Assembly: GCF_003258355.1 (NCBI RefSeq)
Contig: NZ_QKPO01000028.1
Location: 1 to 33,134 of the forward strand
From: Confluentibacter sediminis
GTDB taxonomy: Bacteria > Bacteroidota > Bacteroidia > Flavobacteriales > Flavobacteriaceae
Reading direction: 5' to 3'
Length of the DNA: 33,134 nt
Shown: positions 24,739 to 33,134 of the stretch, in pieces
How the letters are laid out: every line of letters begins with the position of its first letter
How positions within the stretch are numbered: position 1 is the stretch's first letter
Notes under the pieces: model-generated
The model's input: the letters and a program-made list of their open reading frames with translations, nothing else
Databases searched by the model: none
What the model was told of the DNA's origin: nothing
Translations under genes and position numbers: made by a program

Positions 24739-24912
24739 ATGGAACATAAAGAAAAAGAGGACTTTGAATTTGTAAAAGAAAAAAATGAGGAAAAGGGAAA
24801 TTACATTTTCAAAAAAGATAGCATCACAAAAACTGGTTTTTATATTATTGCCATTATCTTAATTGCATTAATTGGGATAACCATATATTATGGTACACAG
24901 GTAACAGAATAA
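24739..24912 (+). CDS. Small single-TM protein (57 aa)
   Basis: An open frame of 58 codons from ATG 24739 to TAA 24912. The product has a charged N-terminal half rich in Glu and Lys (MEHKEKEDFEFVKEKNEEKG), then one strong hydrophobic helix (about residues 33-51, FYIIAIILIALIGITIYYG) and a short tail, so it should be a tail-anchored inner-membrane protein. It lies 62 bp after the ArsC-like gene and is followed by a strong terminator 24 bp on, which supports that it is a real last gene of this unit. Function unknown. Confidence 0.7.
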   Translation: MEHKEKEDFEFVKEKNEEKGNYIFKKDSITKTGFYIIAIILIALIGITIYYGTQVTE

Positions 24913-24936
24913 TTTAATATCACTAAGCTTAAAAGT

Positions 24937-24972
24937 AAACAGCCTTTGCAATTTAAATTGCAAAGGCTGTTT
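24937..24972. terminator. Bidirectional terminator (perfect 36-bp palindrome)
   Basis: Arms AAACAGCCTTTGCAATTT and its reverse complement meet without a spacer; a real loop of a few bases would form at the centre. It lies in the 80-bp gap between the convergent 57-aa gene and the YceI gene and can serve both strands. Confidence 0.9.
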
Positions 24973-24992
24973 AGATACATTAAAGTTGTGCA

Positions 24993-25571
24993 TTAATACT
25001 CTTTAACTGCTAATTCAAAATTAATCTCAATAACATCTTTAACAACGATAAGTCCTAATGCTTTTTTGGGAGGTTCTAAATTATAATCGCGTAGATTTAA
25101 AGCTAAAATACCTTTAACATTCATAAGGTCATCTCCTTTTAACTCAACAGGAACTACATACGATTTTGTAACGCCTGCTATCTCCAAATCAATTAAAGCA
25201 TTCACTAGGTTCTGATTGTTTTGGTCTTTTCGTATTTCTTTTAAATTAACAAAAATATTTGGGTAAATATCTGATTTTAAAAGCTCTTTAAAATCATTAT
25301 TCATTCCAGCCCCCCCACAATCAAAATTTACATTATCTAGAACTAAAGTTGTTTTTTCGAAAGTAATTTTATCGCCATGGTTTTTAAAAAGAATTTTGAT
25401 AGGCTTATTTAATTTTGAGATGTTATATTGACATATAAAACTATTAACATTAGTTTTACCTTTAATAATAAGTTTACTATTTGGTGTAATTATTACGGTA
25501 GTATTTCCTGTAAAATTTTTAGAAAAAGCTAATAATGTAAATACAGAAATTAAAACAAGTATCTTTTTCAT
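24993..25571 (-). CDS. YceI family protein (second paralog)
   Basis: A 192-aa exported protein. The signal peptide covers about residues 1-17 (LVLISVFTLLAFS). The mature part is a YceI-type lipocalin-like barrel with KLIIKGKTNVNSFICQY as the characteristic opening and DFGG-type strands replaced by NFDCGGAGM (about 80-88); it ends with PPKKALGLIVVKDVIEINFEL. Two cysteines are present (ICQY and FDCGG). YceI proteins bind isoprenoids or other hydrophobic ligands in the periplasm. It lies 148 bp downstream of the porin gene on the same strand, after a long hairpin. Confidence 0.85.
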   Translation of the reverse strand: MKKILVLISVFTLLAFSKNFTGNTTVIITPNSKLIIKGKTNVNSFICQYNISKLNKPIKILFKNHGDKITFEKTTLVLDNVNFDCGGAGMNNDFKELLKSDIYPNIFVNLKEIRKDQNNQNLVNALIDLEIAGVTKSYVVPVELKGDDLMNVKGILALNLRDYNLEPPKKALGLIVVKDVIEINFELAVKEY

Positions 25572-25612
25572 GTCCTTAATTATTTAACTAATGTTGTTTC
25601 TTTATAAATTAT

Positions 25613-25693
25613 AAAAGTAAGCCTAAAAGTGTTTATAATGATTATTTTTATTGGTCCCGTTAATATAATCATTTTACGTTTAGACTTACTTTT
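25613..25693. repeat. 81-bp imperfect inverted repeat between porin and YceI genes
   Basis: The outer arms are 25613-25627 and 25679-25693: 15 bp with one mismatch (AAAAGTAAG.CTAAA with TTTAG.CTTACTTTT). A second pair, AATGATTA and TAATCATT, lies inside. Located within the 148-bp gap, 41 bp upstream of the YceI start. On the minus strand it could act as a weak terminator or processing site between porin and YceI; a small mobile-element origin is another possibility. Confidence 0.6.
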
Positions 25694-25719
25694 ACCAAAG
25701 TTTAGTTTTTCAATATCAC

Positions 25720-27093
25720 TTAGAAACTAATCACAGCTTCAAACATTAACCCTTTAAAGTTACCTCCATAAAGATCTTCTGGATTTCCTCCTGTATATTG
25801 GCTAAAATCTTTATAGTCTTGGTTTATATAAGCTAATTTAGCTAATATATTATTTGTCATGAACCAACCTACACTGGTTTCAAATCTGTTAATTGAAATG
25901 TCATTTGCATCGGCATTTGCAAGTTTTCCGCTTACTGTATTATATTTTGCTCCTACAAATAAGTTTTCATTAGTTCCAAATCTATATAAAACATCTCCAG
26001 CAAATTGGTTTACTGTACGTTTGTCGTCTGTTCCTTTTTTATCACCTCCAGAAGCTACCTCTATGGTTCCAAACACTTCTAATCCTTGATATTTAATAAA
26101 TGGGTTAACCATAATAGAAGTCGCCCAGTTTCCAAATCTTGGATTGAAACGTCCGGTATCTTTATTGGATTCTGCATCAAAATTACTAGCTACGGCACCG
26201 GCAACTCCTGTATAAGCATCGTGAGTCATTACGCTATAAAAACGGCTACCTGCTCTATCAGATGAGTATAAATTACTACTTATATTAGATACATGATAGT
26301 AAGAACCTGTAAGTCTTAACCTTAAGTCTTCGTTTATTTGTTTATCAAAACCTAATTTAGCTAAAATAGAAGGGCTAATAGTTGTGTTTTGTCCTGGAGC
26401 AGTTGCTTTAACTTCTGCCACATTTTGATTCAATTTTGAGTTAGTAACTCCTAACATACTTACAAAACCACTTCTATTATAGTATACTTCAATTCCTGGC
26501 TCAGTAATAAAAGCATCCATGATATTGTTTCCAACAAATGGGTTCATTAAGGCATTTCCGTTATCGGATCTTCTGAAATGGGCATCACCATAGTTATTTT
26601 CCATTTGTCCAATTTTAATAGTCGCATATTGCATAAAATTAGCCAATAAATCTTTTTTAATAAAGTCTAATTTATCTATTTGTAAATAACCTCCTTTAAC
26701 CCATGTTTCATGATGGTGTCTTGCTGCTAAGTACAAATCTAAATTTACACGTACTCCATCTGCCAATTGAGCTCCAATAACCATATTGGCTGTTGGTAAA
26801 TTAAGATTATTTTGTAAATTATTCAATCTGTAACCAGAAATTGGCGCAGGTTGTGTAGCTGGTTGATCATTAAATTGATCTATAGCTTGAAATTGTAAAG
26901 CGAAAGATCCCCCTAAATCGATACTGATCCCTTTGAATTCTACATTATCTTTTTTTACATCAAAAACGTTAATTCCATCTTTACCTCTTGGAATTTGGTT
27001 TTGTATTTGTCCGAAAGACACTTCTTGTGCCATAATATTCCCTGACAAACAAAAAGCCGCTATTATTAATGATAATTTTAAAATTGATTTCAT
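25720..27093 (-). CDS. Outer-membrane porin-like beta-barrel
   Basis: A 457-aa exported protein. Signal peptide MKSILKLSLIIAAFCLSGNIMA, cleaved before QE. The mature part alternates polar and hydrophobic residues in strand-length stretches (FALQFQAIDQF, ANMVIGAQLADGVRVNLDLYLA, FVSMLGVTNSKL) and ends in ...FEAVISF, with the C-terminal phenylalanine typical of outer-membrane barrels. It resembles the phylum's porins annotated only by similarity; substrate unknown. A histidine cluster (AARHHHETW) lies at about residues 128-136, in an early strand or loop. It sits between two YceI genes: 37 bp to the upstream one, so probably one transcript. Confidence 0.8.
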   Translation of the reverse strand: MKSILKLSLIIAAFCLSGNIMAQEVSFGQIQNQIPRGKDGINVFDVKKDNVEFKGISIDLGGSFALQFQAIDQFNDQPATQPAPISGYRLNNLQNNLNLPTANMVIGAQLADGVRVNLDLYLAARHHHETWVKGGYLQIDKLDFIKKDLLANFMQYATIKIGQMENNYGDAHFRRSDNGNALMNPFVGNNIMDAFITEPGIEVYYNRSGFVSMLGVTNSKLNQNVAEVKATAPGQNTTISPSILAKLGFDKQINEDLRLRLTGSYYHVSNISSNLYSSDRAGSRFYSVMTHDAYTGVAGAVASNFDAESNKDTGRFNPRFGNWATSIMVNPFIKYQGLEVFGTIEVASGGDKKGTDDKRTVNQFAGDVLYRFGTNENLFVGAKYNTVSGKLANADANDISINRFETSVGWFMTNNILAKLAYINQDYKDFSQYTGGNPEDLYGGNFKGLMFEAVISF

Positions 27094-27130
27094 GATTTCT
27101 ATTTTTTGTGTTTGTTAATTATTATTTGAT

Positions 27131-27715
27131 TTATTTAAATATGTTTGAAAATTTGATTGTAATATCATCTCCTGTTGTTATGGTACCGAATAAGGCTTTA
27201 GGAGGATCTATCTTAAAATCTGTCATTTTAATTTGTTTTTGTCCTACTAGCGTAATTTTGTTCCCAGAAATTGTGATAGAAAAGTCTAGAGGAATTCGTT
27301 TTTTCACACCTGTAATAGTAAGGTCGCCTTGAGTACTTACCAAAAACTTTCCGCCTCCTTTATTTGTAACTTCTTTAACTTCTACTAATTGATAAGTGAT
27401 TGTTTTGTATTTATCGGTGTTTAAAGATTTATAAGTGTTTTTGTCCATCGCCCCTTTGCCACTTTTCAAACTTTCTGAAACGATTTCTATTGCCAGTTTT
27501 TCTATTTGACCAGCTTCCAGATTTTTAAATGTTATTTTACCACTTTGATTCTCGGCAACTATATGCCAATCGTGTAAACTAGACGTTCCTAAAACAGTTA
27601 ATGAAGATTCTCCTTTAACTAAATTAAACTCTTGAGCTTGAGTTACATTTAATGTCATTGTAAAAAGAACCATTAAACCTAAAATTCTTCTGCCTATTTT
27701 TTCATACGTGTTCAT
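27131..27715 (-). CDS. YceI family protein (first paralog)
   Basis: A 194-aa exported protein with a signal peptide ending near NVTQAQ (residue 28). The mature part is a YceI barrel: SSLTVLGTSSLHDWHIVAE is the typical opening with the S.HDW motif; GDLTITGVKKRIPLDFSI and FKIDPPKALFGTITTGDDIT complete it. YceI proteins bind hydrophobic ligands such as polyisoprenoids in the periplasm. It is the first gene of a minus-strand unit with the porin (37 bp) and probably the second YceI. The promoter should lie in the 279-bp divergent region to the DUF4249 gene. Confidence 0.92.
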   Translation of the reverse strand: MNTYEKIGRRILGLMVLFTMTLNVTQAQEFNLVKGESSLTVLGTSSLHDWHIVAENQSGKITFKNLEAGQIEKLAIEIVSESLKSGKGAMDKNTYKSLNTDKYKTITYQLVEVKEVTNKGGGKFLVSTQGDLTITGVKKRIPLDFSITISGNKITLVGQKQIKMTDFKIDPPKALFGTITTGDDITIKFSNIFK

Positions 27716-27969
27716 ATCCTTATTATTTTATTAATTATGGGGCAAATGTCATCACAAAGCAGAAGTCAAACTATGATTTTGGTCATATTGGAAAATGATA
27801 AAGAAATAAGTTGAAAACAGATATTAATGTGATAAGAATCAGATTTGAAGTGAAAATCTAACTAAAAACAGCTAAGAATTTCAAGAAATTATTTACAATA
27901 ATTGATTCTTACATTAGTTCATTCAATATTTTAACACACTAAAAAAACAGCATATTGTTTATATTTTAC

Positions 27970-27977
27970 TACATTTG
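27970..27977 (+). promoter_or_regulatory. Candidate -7 element of the DUF4249-receptor operon
   Basis: TACATTTG, an exact TAnnTTTG match, ends 20 bp before the ATG at 27998. A TTG lies only 12 bp upstream (27955-27957), too close for a standard -33 element. Confidence 0.4.
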
Positions 27978-27997
27978 AAAGAACTGAATTAAATTTG

Positions 27998-29119
27998 ATG
28001 CCAACTAAACAAAAACTTAAACGTTTCGTCACGCTTACTTTACTATCTTTCTCTTTATTGACATGTACAAACCCTGTGACTCCTGAATATCAATTTATTG
28101 AAGGAATGATTTACATTGATGGCTTTGTAGGAACTACCGAAGGGTCTTCTTATGTCAACATAACAGAATCTGATGTTGCTCGTTACTACAGAAATATCTT
28201 TGTTAGTGGTGCTAATATTTCATTTGTCAATGCCATAACGGGTGAAAGAATAGCATTATTTGAAGAAAACTATCAGTACCTTCCTGAGGATAATAGTTTT
28301 AAAGGTGAGGTTGGTGAAAAATGGTATTTAGAAGCTAACTTACCAAACGGGAAAAAATATCTTTCGGAAATTGAAACCATTACCCCTTCTATCCCCATAA
28401 AAGATATAAGTGTAAGATATGATCAGAAATTAGAGTTTGTTGAAGATTATAATAGATATGTCCCAGGACATGAGATATCGATAACCTTTGATGATCCTGT
28501 AGAACAGGCTAATTATTATTATTGGCGTTTTAAAACCTATGATAAAGCTCAGATTTGTAAAATTTGCTTTAAAGGTAAATTTAGAGATAATGAATGCATT
28601 CCTGACCCCATGGTAGACTATTACACCTATTATTGCGAATCAGATTGTTGGCAAATAGATTATAGTAATAAGATTAAAATTTTTTCAGATAAATTCTCTA
28701 ATGGTATTACAACCAAATCTTTACCTGTGGCTAATGTTTTATTAACTAGGAAAACAAAAATTTTAGTAGAAATACAACAATTTTCACTTACACCCAAAGC
28801 TTATGAGTATTACAAAACCATTAAAGATTTAGTTGATAATAATGGAGGATTCAATGCGCCTTTACCTGCCGCGCTTATAGGGAACATGTATAATCCTGAT
28901 GACCCCAATGAATATGTTTTGGGACGATTTACAGCTTCTTCAGCAATTACAAAATATGTTATGATAGATCGTAATAGAATAGAAGACGCTCCTATAGAGA
29001 ACCAAATTACACCTCACCCTGAAGCACCACCCTCTGGTCCTGGCCCTGTTTATGATAAAGCCCCATGTGAAGAAAGCAGATACCGCACCTCTATTGAACC
29101 TGAAGGATGGATAGAATAA
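27998..29119 (+). CDS. DUF4249 surface-associated lipoprotein
   Basis: A 373-aa lipoprotein. I choose ATG 27998; a TTG directly before it would add one residue. The signal peptide ends in LLTC (Cys23). The remaining sequence follows DUF4249: an N-terminal part with FIEGMIYIDGFVG and GANISFVNAITGE, and a beta-rich C-terminal part. Residues 187-217 hold five cysteines in CKIC, NEC and CESDC, possibly paired by disulfides or binding metal. The end is proline-rich (HPEAPPSGPGP). DUF4249 proteins are encoded with TonB-dependent receptors, as here (30 bp gap), and are thought to be their accessory lipoproteins. Substrate unknown. Confidence 0.88.
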   Translation: MPTKQKLKRFVTLTLLSFSLLTCTNPVTPEYQFIEGMIYIDGFVGTTEGSSYVNITESDVARYYRNIFVSGANISFVNAITGERIALFEENYQYLPEDNSFKGEVGEKWYLEANLPNGKKYLSEIETITPSIPIKDISVRYDQKLEFVEDYNRYVPGHEISITFDDPVEQANYYYWRFKTYDKAQICKICFKGKFRDNECIPDPMVDYYTYYCESDCWQIDYSNKIKIFSDKFSNGITTKSLPVANVLLTRKTKILVEIQQFSLTPKAYEYYKTIKDLVDNNGGFNAPLPAALIGNMYNPDDPNEYVLGRFTASSAITKYVMIDRNRIEDAPIENQITPHPEAPPSGPGPVYDKAPCEESRYRTSIEPEGWIE

Positions 29120-29149
29120 TACATTTAAAATAGAATAATAGATTTAAAA

Positions 29150-31564
29150 ATGAAACAACTTCTCACTTGGTTTGCAACACTTATGTTATTGCTATGTGCT
29201 ACAAACTTTCTGTCTGCGCAAGTACATTCCTTAACTTTTCAAATACTGAACCATGTTACTAATAGACCTATTGAAAATGTACAGATAACTTTAACACCTT
29301 GTGCTTGTGGCGGAGTTACCAACATGAATGGTGAATTTAGCATTACGTTACCTGAAGATACTTATTATTCTAAAATATATTTCATAGGTTTTAAAACTTT
29401 GGAAAAAGAGATTTTATTGAATCAAGATAAAATACTGCGATTAACGCTAAGTGAAGAAGAACAACAACTATCAGAAGTTATCTTAAGTGCCAAAAAGGTT
29501 AGTGACCGATTGGAAACACCTCAAATGGGAGCCGTAAAAATGACTGCCCAGGAATTAATAAAAATGCCTGCTGCTGTTGGTGAAGTGGATCTTTTAAGAG
29601 GAATGACCTTATTACCTGGTGTTAGCAATGCTGGAGAAATAAGTAATGGACTTTCGGTTAGGGGTGGTTCTCTGGATCAAAATCTTTTGTTATATGATTA
29701 TGCTCCTGTATTTAATCCAACGCATTTGTTTGGGCTATTCTCTGTTTTTACACCTGAGGCTGTTTCTTCAATAGACTTGTATCGGGCCAATATTCCGGCA
29801 CGATATGGAGGGAGAACGACATCTGTTCTTGATGTAAAAGTTAAAAATCCTTATGTGGACAAACTTAGATTAAGTGGTGGTATCGGGTTGGTTTCTAGTA
29901 AATTATCTTTAGAGACTCCTATTATTAAAGACAAGCTTTTGTTGTACGCAGGCACAAGAGCTGGTTTTACCGATTTTCTTTTACCCATAGTTTCAAAACG
30001 CTTGGAAAAAACGAAAGCTCGATTTTATGACCATACCATTAAATTACTTTATCTTCCTACCGATAATGACCAAATTTCCTTTACAAATTTTTATAGCAAG
30101 GATTTTTACCAACTTGATTTGATTTCTCAAATTGAAAATATTAATGCCAAAAGCAATCAATATGATTTTAAAACATTTAACAATACATTAAATTGGACGC
30201 ATTCATTCACTGATGATTCTAGTTTAAGAACTGTTTTTTTGCTTAGTAAATACACTCCCAAAACACTGTTTCCTGAAAGTGCCAACAATAATGTGATAGA
30301 ATATGAATCTCAAATCAATTTTCTAAGTATCTTCTCTGAATACGAGCGGAAAGTAAGCGATAAGTTAAATTATTATGCCGGAATTCAAGGCAATAAGTAC
30401 AAAATAAAGCCTGGTCAACTAGATCCTGGTAATGCTAACAGTGTACTTCCTGTGTCTTTGGATGATGAAAACAGCTATGAATTATCTGCTTACACGAATA
30501 TAAATTGGAACCCTATTAAGCAACTGACTGTTTCTGGGGGATTAAGAGTTACCAACTTTGCATTTGTTGGCCCCTACACTAAAGCTACTTTTGATGAAAC
30601 TACTGGAGAAACTACCAGTATTACCGAGTTTGGTAAGGGAGACAAAATTAAAGACTATAATGCTATAGAACCTAGACTGGGCGCGAATTTAAAATTAGGC
30701 ACAAACACTTCCTTAAAAGCAAGTTACGCTCGTTTGAATCAGTATTTGCAGAATATTTATAATGCTACCACCCCTTTACCCACCTCTAGATGGAAAACTT
30801 CGGATCCCAATATAAAACCTCAACAGAGTGATACTTATAGTGTTGGTATTTATCAGAATTTACAGGATAACAACTTAGAACTTGGTGTTGAAGGTTATTA
30901 TAGAAATACTCAAAATAACTTGACTTATAAACCTGGAGCTGATTTCTTTTTAGAAGAGTTTTTGGAACGGGATGTTGTACAAGCAAAAGGTAAAGCTTAT
31001 GGATTAGAATTCAGTTTAAAAAAACCTAATGGGAAAGTTAATGGCTGGCTAAATTATACTTGGTCTCGAAGTTTTTTAAAAACGGAAAGTGAAAAACTAT
31101 CAGATAGAGTTAACAATAACCTATGGTATCCTTCTGATTTTGACAGACCTCATGTTTTTAACGGTACTGTAAATTTTGAGGGTGATAAATACAATACACT
31201 GAGTTTTAATTTTACAGCGCAAACTGGTCGTCCATATTCGGTTGCTAATGGTTATTTTAGTTTGGAAGGTGTGGACGTACCTATATTTCTTGAACGGAAT
31301 AATGCGCGCTTAAAAACATACCACCGCCTCGATCTTTCGTGGAAAATAAAGTATAGCAAGAAAGTGAACAGACGTTGGGTTGGTGATTGGACGTTTACAA
31401 TTTATAATTTATACGCTAGAAAGAATCAGTACAATTTATATTATACCCAACGACATGGAGATGCTAATTCTGAGTTTTTTCTTGGAAGTCCTCTAGGATC
31501 TTATGAACTAACGATCATGAATAGTCCCATTTTTTCTCTTAATTATAATTTTGTTTTTGATTAA
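29150..31564 (+). CDS. TonB-dependent receptor with N-terminal CarboxypepD_reg domain
   Basis: An 804-aa outer-membrane receptor. Signal peptide of about 24 residues (ending in FLSAQ). A carboxypeptidase-regulatory-like domain is at about 26-105 (LTFQILNHVTNRPIENVQIT, GEFSITLP). The plug is at about 115-240: LRGMTLLPGVSN and GLSVRGGSLDQNLLLYD are its conserved blocks. The rest is the 22-strand barrel. It takes up a ligand from outside using energy from TonB/ExbBD. Length is typical for this smaller receptor class paired with DUF4249; nothing nearby identifies the ligand. Co-transcribed with the lipoprotein gene 30 bp upstream. Confidence 0.95.
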   Translation: MKQLLTWFATLMLLLCATNFLSAQVHSLTFQILNHVTNRPIENVQITLTPCACGGVTNMNGEFSITLPEDTYYSKIYFIGFKTLEKEILLNQDKILRLTLSEEEQQLSEVILSAKKVSDRLETPQMGAVKMTAQELIKMPAAVGEVDLLRGMTLLPGVSNAGEISNGLSVRGGSLDQNLLLYDYAPVFNPTHLFGLFSVFTPEAVSSIDLYRANIPARYGGRTTSVLDVKVKNPYVDKLRLSGGIGLVSSKLSLETPIIKDKLLLYAGTRAGFTDFLLPIVSKRLEKTKARFYDHTIKLLYLPTDNDQISFTNFYSKDFYQLDLISQIENINAKSNQYDFKTFNNTLNWTHSFTDDSSLRTVFLLSKYTPKTLFPESANNNVIEYESQINFLSIFSEYERKVSDKLNYYAGIQGNKYKIKPGQLDPGNANSVLPVSLDDENSYELSAYTNINWNPIKQLTVSGGLRVTNFAFVGPYTKATFDETTGETTSITEFGKGDKIKDYNAIEPRLGANLKLGTNTSLKASYARLNQYLQNIYNATTPLPTSRWKTSDPNIKPQQSDTYSVGIYQNLQDNNLELGVEGYYRNTQNNLTYKPGADFFLEEFLERDVVQAKGKAYGLEFSLKKPNGKVNGWLNYTWSRSFLKTESEKLSDRVNNNLWYPSDFDRPHVFNGTVNFEGDKYNTLSFNFTAQTGRPYSVANGYFSLEGVDVPIFLERNNARLKTYHRLDLSWKIKYSKKVNRRWVGDWTFTIYNLYARKNQYNLYYTQRHGDANSEFFLGSPLGSYELTIMNSPIFSLNYNFVFD

Positions 31565-31796
31565 GAGCCTCCTATAGATTTTAGTTTGTTTATTTAATTC
31601 CCTTATTATTAAATAATAGTGAGCTATTGTTGTATAGTCTATTGTTTATTTTGCTAAATGGGTTGCTATTTTATTAGCTGTTTTTAAGCTATTTCTAAAT
31701 TGTTTTTCTATTTATTGACTATTTTTTTATTGATTTAACTAGTATTATTTTGTAAATTCACCATGCTTGATTAAAATAAAAACTAAGACTCATTAA
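31565..31796. other. T-rich intergenic region with recurring CTATT words
   Basis: A 232-bp region between the receptor and the co-chaperone genes. It contains CTATT or GCTATT many times, in T-rich sequence between about 31624 and 31725, and must hold the promoter of the cbpA-cbpM pair. TTATTTTG at 31745-31752 is one base from the -7 consensus. No gene and no strong hairpin were seen. Confidence 0.5.
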
Positions 31797-32675
31797 ATGG
31801 CATTTATAGATTATTATAAAATCTTGGGCGTTCCAAAAACGGCCACTGAGAAGGATATTAAAAATGCTTACAGAAAACTCGCCCGTAAGCACCATCCTGA
31901 TTTAAATCCAGACGATAAAGAAGCTGAAAAAAGGTTTAAAGAAATCAATGAGGCAAATGAAGTATTAAGTGATCCGGAAAATCGTAAAAAATACGATACG
32001 TATGGTGAGCATTGGAAACACGGAAAGGCATTTGAAAAATCCCAACGTGAACAACCCCCATATCAATCGAACCAACAAGGGTATTCAAACCAAGATTATT
32101 CAGATTTTTTCGAATCTATGTTTGGGGGAGGAAGCGCATCTTCGCGACGAGGTCATGGGGTAAAATTTAAAGGTCAAGATTTTAATGCTGAATTGCATTT
32201 AGATTTGAGGGACGTGTACACCACTCAGCAACAAGTCCTGACTGTTAATAATAATAAAATAAGGCTAACTATTCCTGCTGGTGTTGAAAATGGGCAAGTT
32301 ATAAAGATAAAAGAGAAAGGAGCACCGGGTATCCATGGGGGGCCAAATGGTGATTTGTATATCACATTTGTTATTAATAATCATTCACAATTTAAGCGTG
32401 TGGGTAACAATCTCTATAAACATGTGGATCTGGATTTATACACCTCTATTTTGGGTGGAGACATCACTATTGATACCTTCACGGATAAGGTTAAACTTAA
32501 AATTAAACCTGAAACAAAAACGGGAACTAAGGTCAAACTAAAAGGAAAAGGGTTTCCTGTTTACAACCATGATGGCGAATTTGGGGATTTAATTATCACT
32601 TTCAACATAAAAACACCTACTGATTTAAGTGATAAAGAGATAGCTTTATTTAAAGAATTACAAAAATTAAGGTAA
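31797..32675 (+). CDS. cbpA: CbpA-type DnaJ co-chaperone
   Basis: A 292-aa protein. J domain at residues 1-70 with the HPD motif at 33-35, which stimulates DnaK ATPase. A short linker rich in Gln, Ser and Tyr follows (about 78-105), then the two DnaJ C-terminal substrate-binding domains (about 115-280; [22 protein letters not shown] is their signature). There is no cysteine-rich zinc finger, so it is CbpA-like and not a true DnaJ. Its neighbour 1 bp downstream is the matching modulator CbpM, which supports the assignment. Confidence 0.93.
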   Translation: MAFIDYYKILGVPKTATEKDIKNAYRKLARKHHPDLNPDDKEAEKRFKEINEANEVLSDPENRKKYDTYGEHWKHGKAFEKSQREQPPYQSNQQGYSNQDYSDFFESMFGGGSASSRRGHGVKFKGQDFNAELHLDLRDVYTTQQQVLTVNNNKIRLTIPAGVENGQVIKIKEKGAPGIHGGPNGDLYITFVINNHSQFKRVGNNLYKHVDLDLYTSILGGDITIDTFTDKVKLKIKPETKTGTKVKLKGKGFPVYNHDGEFGDLIITFNIKTPTDLSDKEIALFKELQKLR

Positions 32676-32676
32676 G

Positions 32677-32973
32677 ATGATTGCACAACATTTAATATCG
32701 ACAGAAACGCTTTGTTTGCATTATAACATTGAAATTTCATTTGTAGATGCTTTGAATAAAATGGGGCTCATCCAAATTGAAATTATTGAGCAAAACCAAT
32801 TTTTGCATCCAGACCAAATTGGTAATCTTGAAAAAATAATCAGACTTCACCACGAGTTAAATGTAAATCTTGAGGGTATTGATGTGGTTTTTAATTTATT
32901 GGAGAAGGAAAGGGAGTTACGAAAAGAATTACTGGCTGTAAAAAACAGATTAAGGCTTTATGAAAATGAGTAA
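32677..32973 (+). CDS. cbpM: CbpM-like chaperone modulator
   Basis: A 98-aa protein starting 1 bp after the cbpA stop. It has the MerR-like helical pattern of CbpM: an N-terminal STETLCLHYNIEISFVDALNKMGLI, then HPDQIGNLEKIIRLHHELNVNLEGIDVVFNLLE and a charged C-terminal coiled coil (KERELRKELLAVKNRL). CbpM binds the J domain of CbpA and inhibits it. Size and position agree; the DNA-binding residues of MerR proteins are not obvious. Confidence 0.88.
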   Translation: MIAQHLISTETLCLHYNIEISFVDALNKMGLIQIEIIEQNQFLHPDQIGNLEKIIRLHHELNVNLEGIDVVFNLLEKERELRKELLAVKNRLRLYENE

Positions 32974-33134
32974 AGCTACCTGATGATTTAATATTTAACC
33001 TAATTGCTTTAAATTCATCCTTTCCACTAAAGCCCCAAGTGGTTGGTGGTTAGGGGTTGTATTTGGGTGTAAGCTTCCCTTAAAACCGAACTGTTTAAAA
33101 GTGTAAAAATAATATTAACTTTAAACAGTAATTA
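32974..33134. other. Noncoding end of the window
   Basis: 161 bp after cbpM. There is a G/T-rich stretch (GTGGTTGGTGGTTAGGGG) at about 33039-33056, similar in texture to the one before the DUF58 gene. I saw no gene and no terminator that I could support. Confidence 0.4.

Noticed and set aside
31797-32675. Canonical DnaJ
   Set aside because: The cysteine-rich zinc-finger domain is missing and a CbpM gene follows, so CbpA fits better.

Overview
The window looks like chromosomal DNA of a member of the Bacteroidota, most likely Flavobacteriaceae. The evidence is low GC (much of the right part is visibly below 35% GC), little Shine-Dalgarno signal, several upstream sequences fitting the TAnnTTTG -7 element of this phylum, and many families typical of it: DUF4249 with a TonB-dependent receptor, head-GIN DUF2807, PadR/PspC, DUF4870, DUF2141, and the MoxR/DUF58/DUF4350/DUF4129/SpoIIM locus. 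I see no rRNA, tRNA, transposase, prophage or CRISPR array. Everything comes from reading the sequence; no database was searched.

Left part (1-8050), richer in GC than the rest. A GC-rich DUF6266-like gene (286-1011) sits behind an array of 11-bp tandem repeats with an inverted copy. A REP-like palindromic element separates it from a convergent set of minus-strand genes: a large cytoplasmic GH63-type glycoside hydrolase, a PepSY-like membrane protein, a SulP anion transporter with STAS domain, a PlsC-type acyltransferase and a CoA-type Nudix hydrolase.

Middle part (8057-19982). A cyclophilin-type lipoprotein starts 5 bp from the divergent Nudix start. A TRIC channel and an RDD protein follow on the minus strand. 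The RDD gene diverges from a compact plus-strand set: SpoIIM-like, DUF4129, DUF4350, MoxR AAA+ ATPase and DUF58. This is a recurring but functionally undefined membrane and chaperone module, and the best candidate in the window for an under-described system. A five-copy heptamer repeat lies directly before the DUF58 start codon. Next come a DUF2141 protein, then dps divergent from oxyR (with Cys199 and Cys208), a second REP-like element, a 65-aa protein with a strong terminator, an AIM24-type protein and a DUF4442 protein.

Right part (20221-33134). A likely envelope-sensing group (small lipoprotein, DUF4870, PadR regulator, PspC membrane protein, DUF2807 lipoprotein) is followed by a cysteine-free ArsC-like protein and a 57-aa single-TM peptide. 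Two YceI paralogs flank an outer-membrane porin. A DUF4249 lipoprotein pairs with a TonB-dependent receptor, and a CbpA/CbpM co-chaperone pair closes the gene content. The last 160 bp hold no gene I can support.

The clearest functional links are OxyR controlling Dps (peroxide response), PadR controlling PspC/DUF2807 (envelope response), receptor with surface lipoprotein (uptake), and MoxR with DUF58 and its membrane partners (probably assembly or maturation of an envelope complex).
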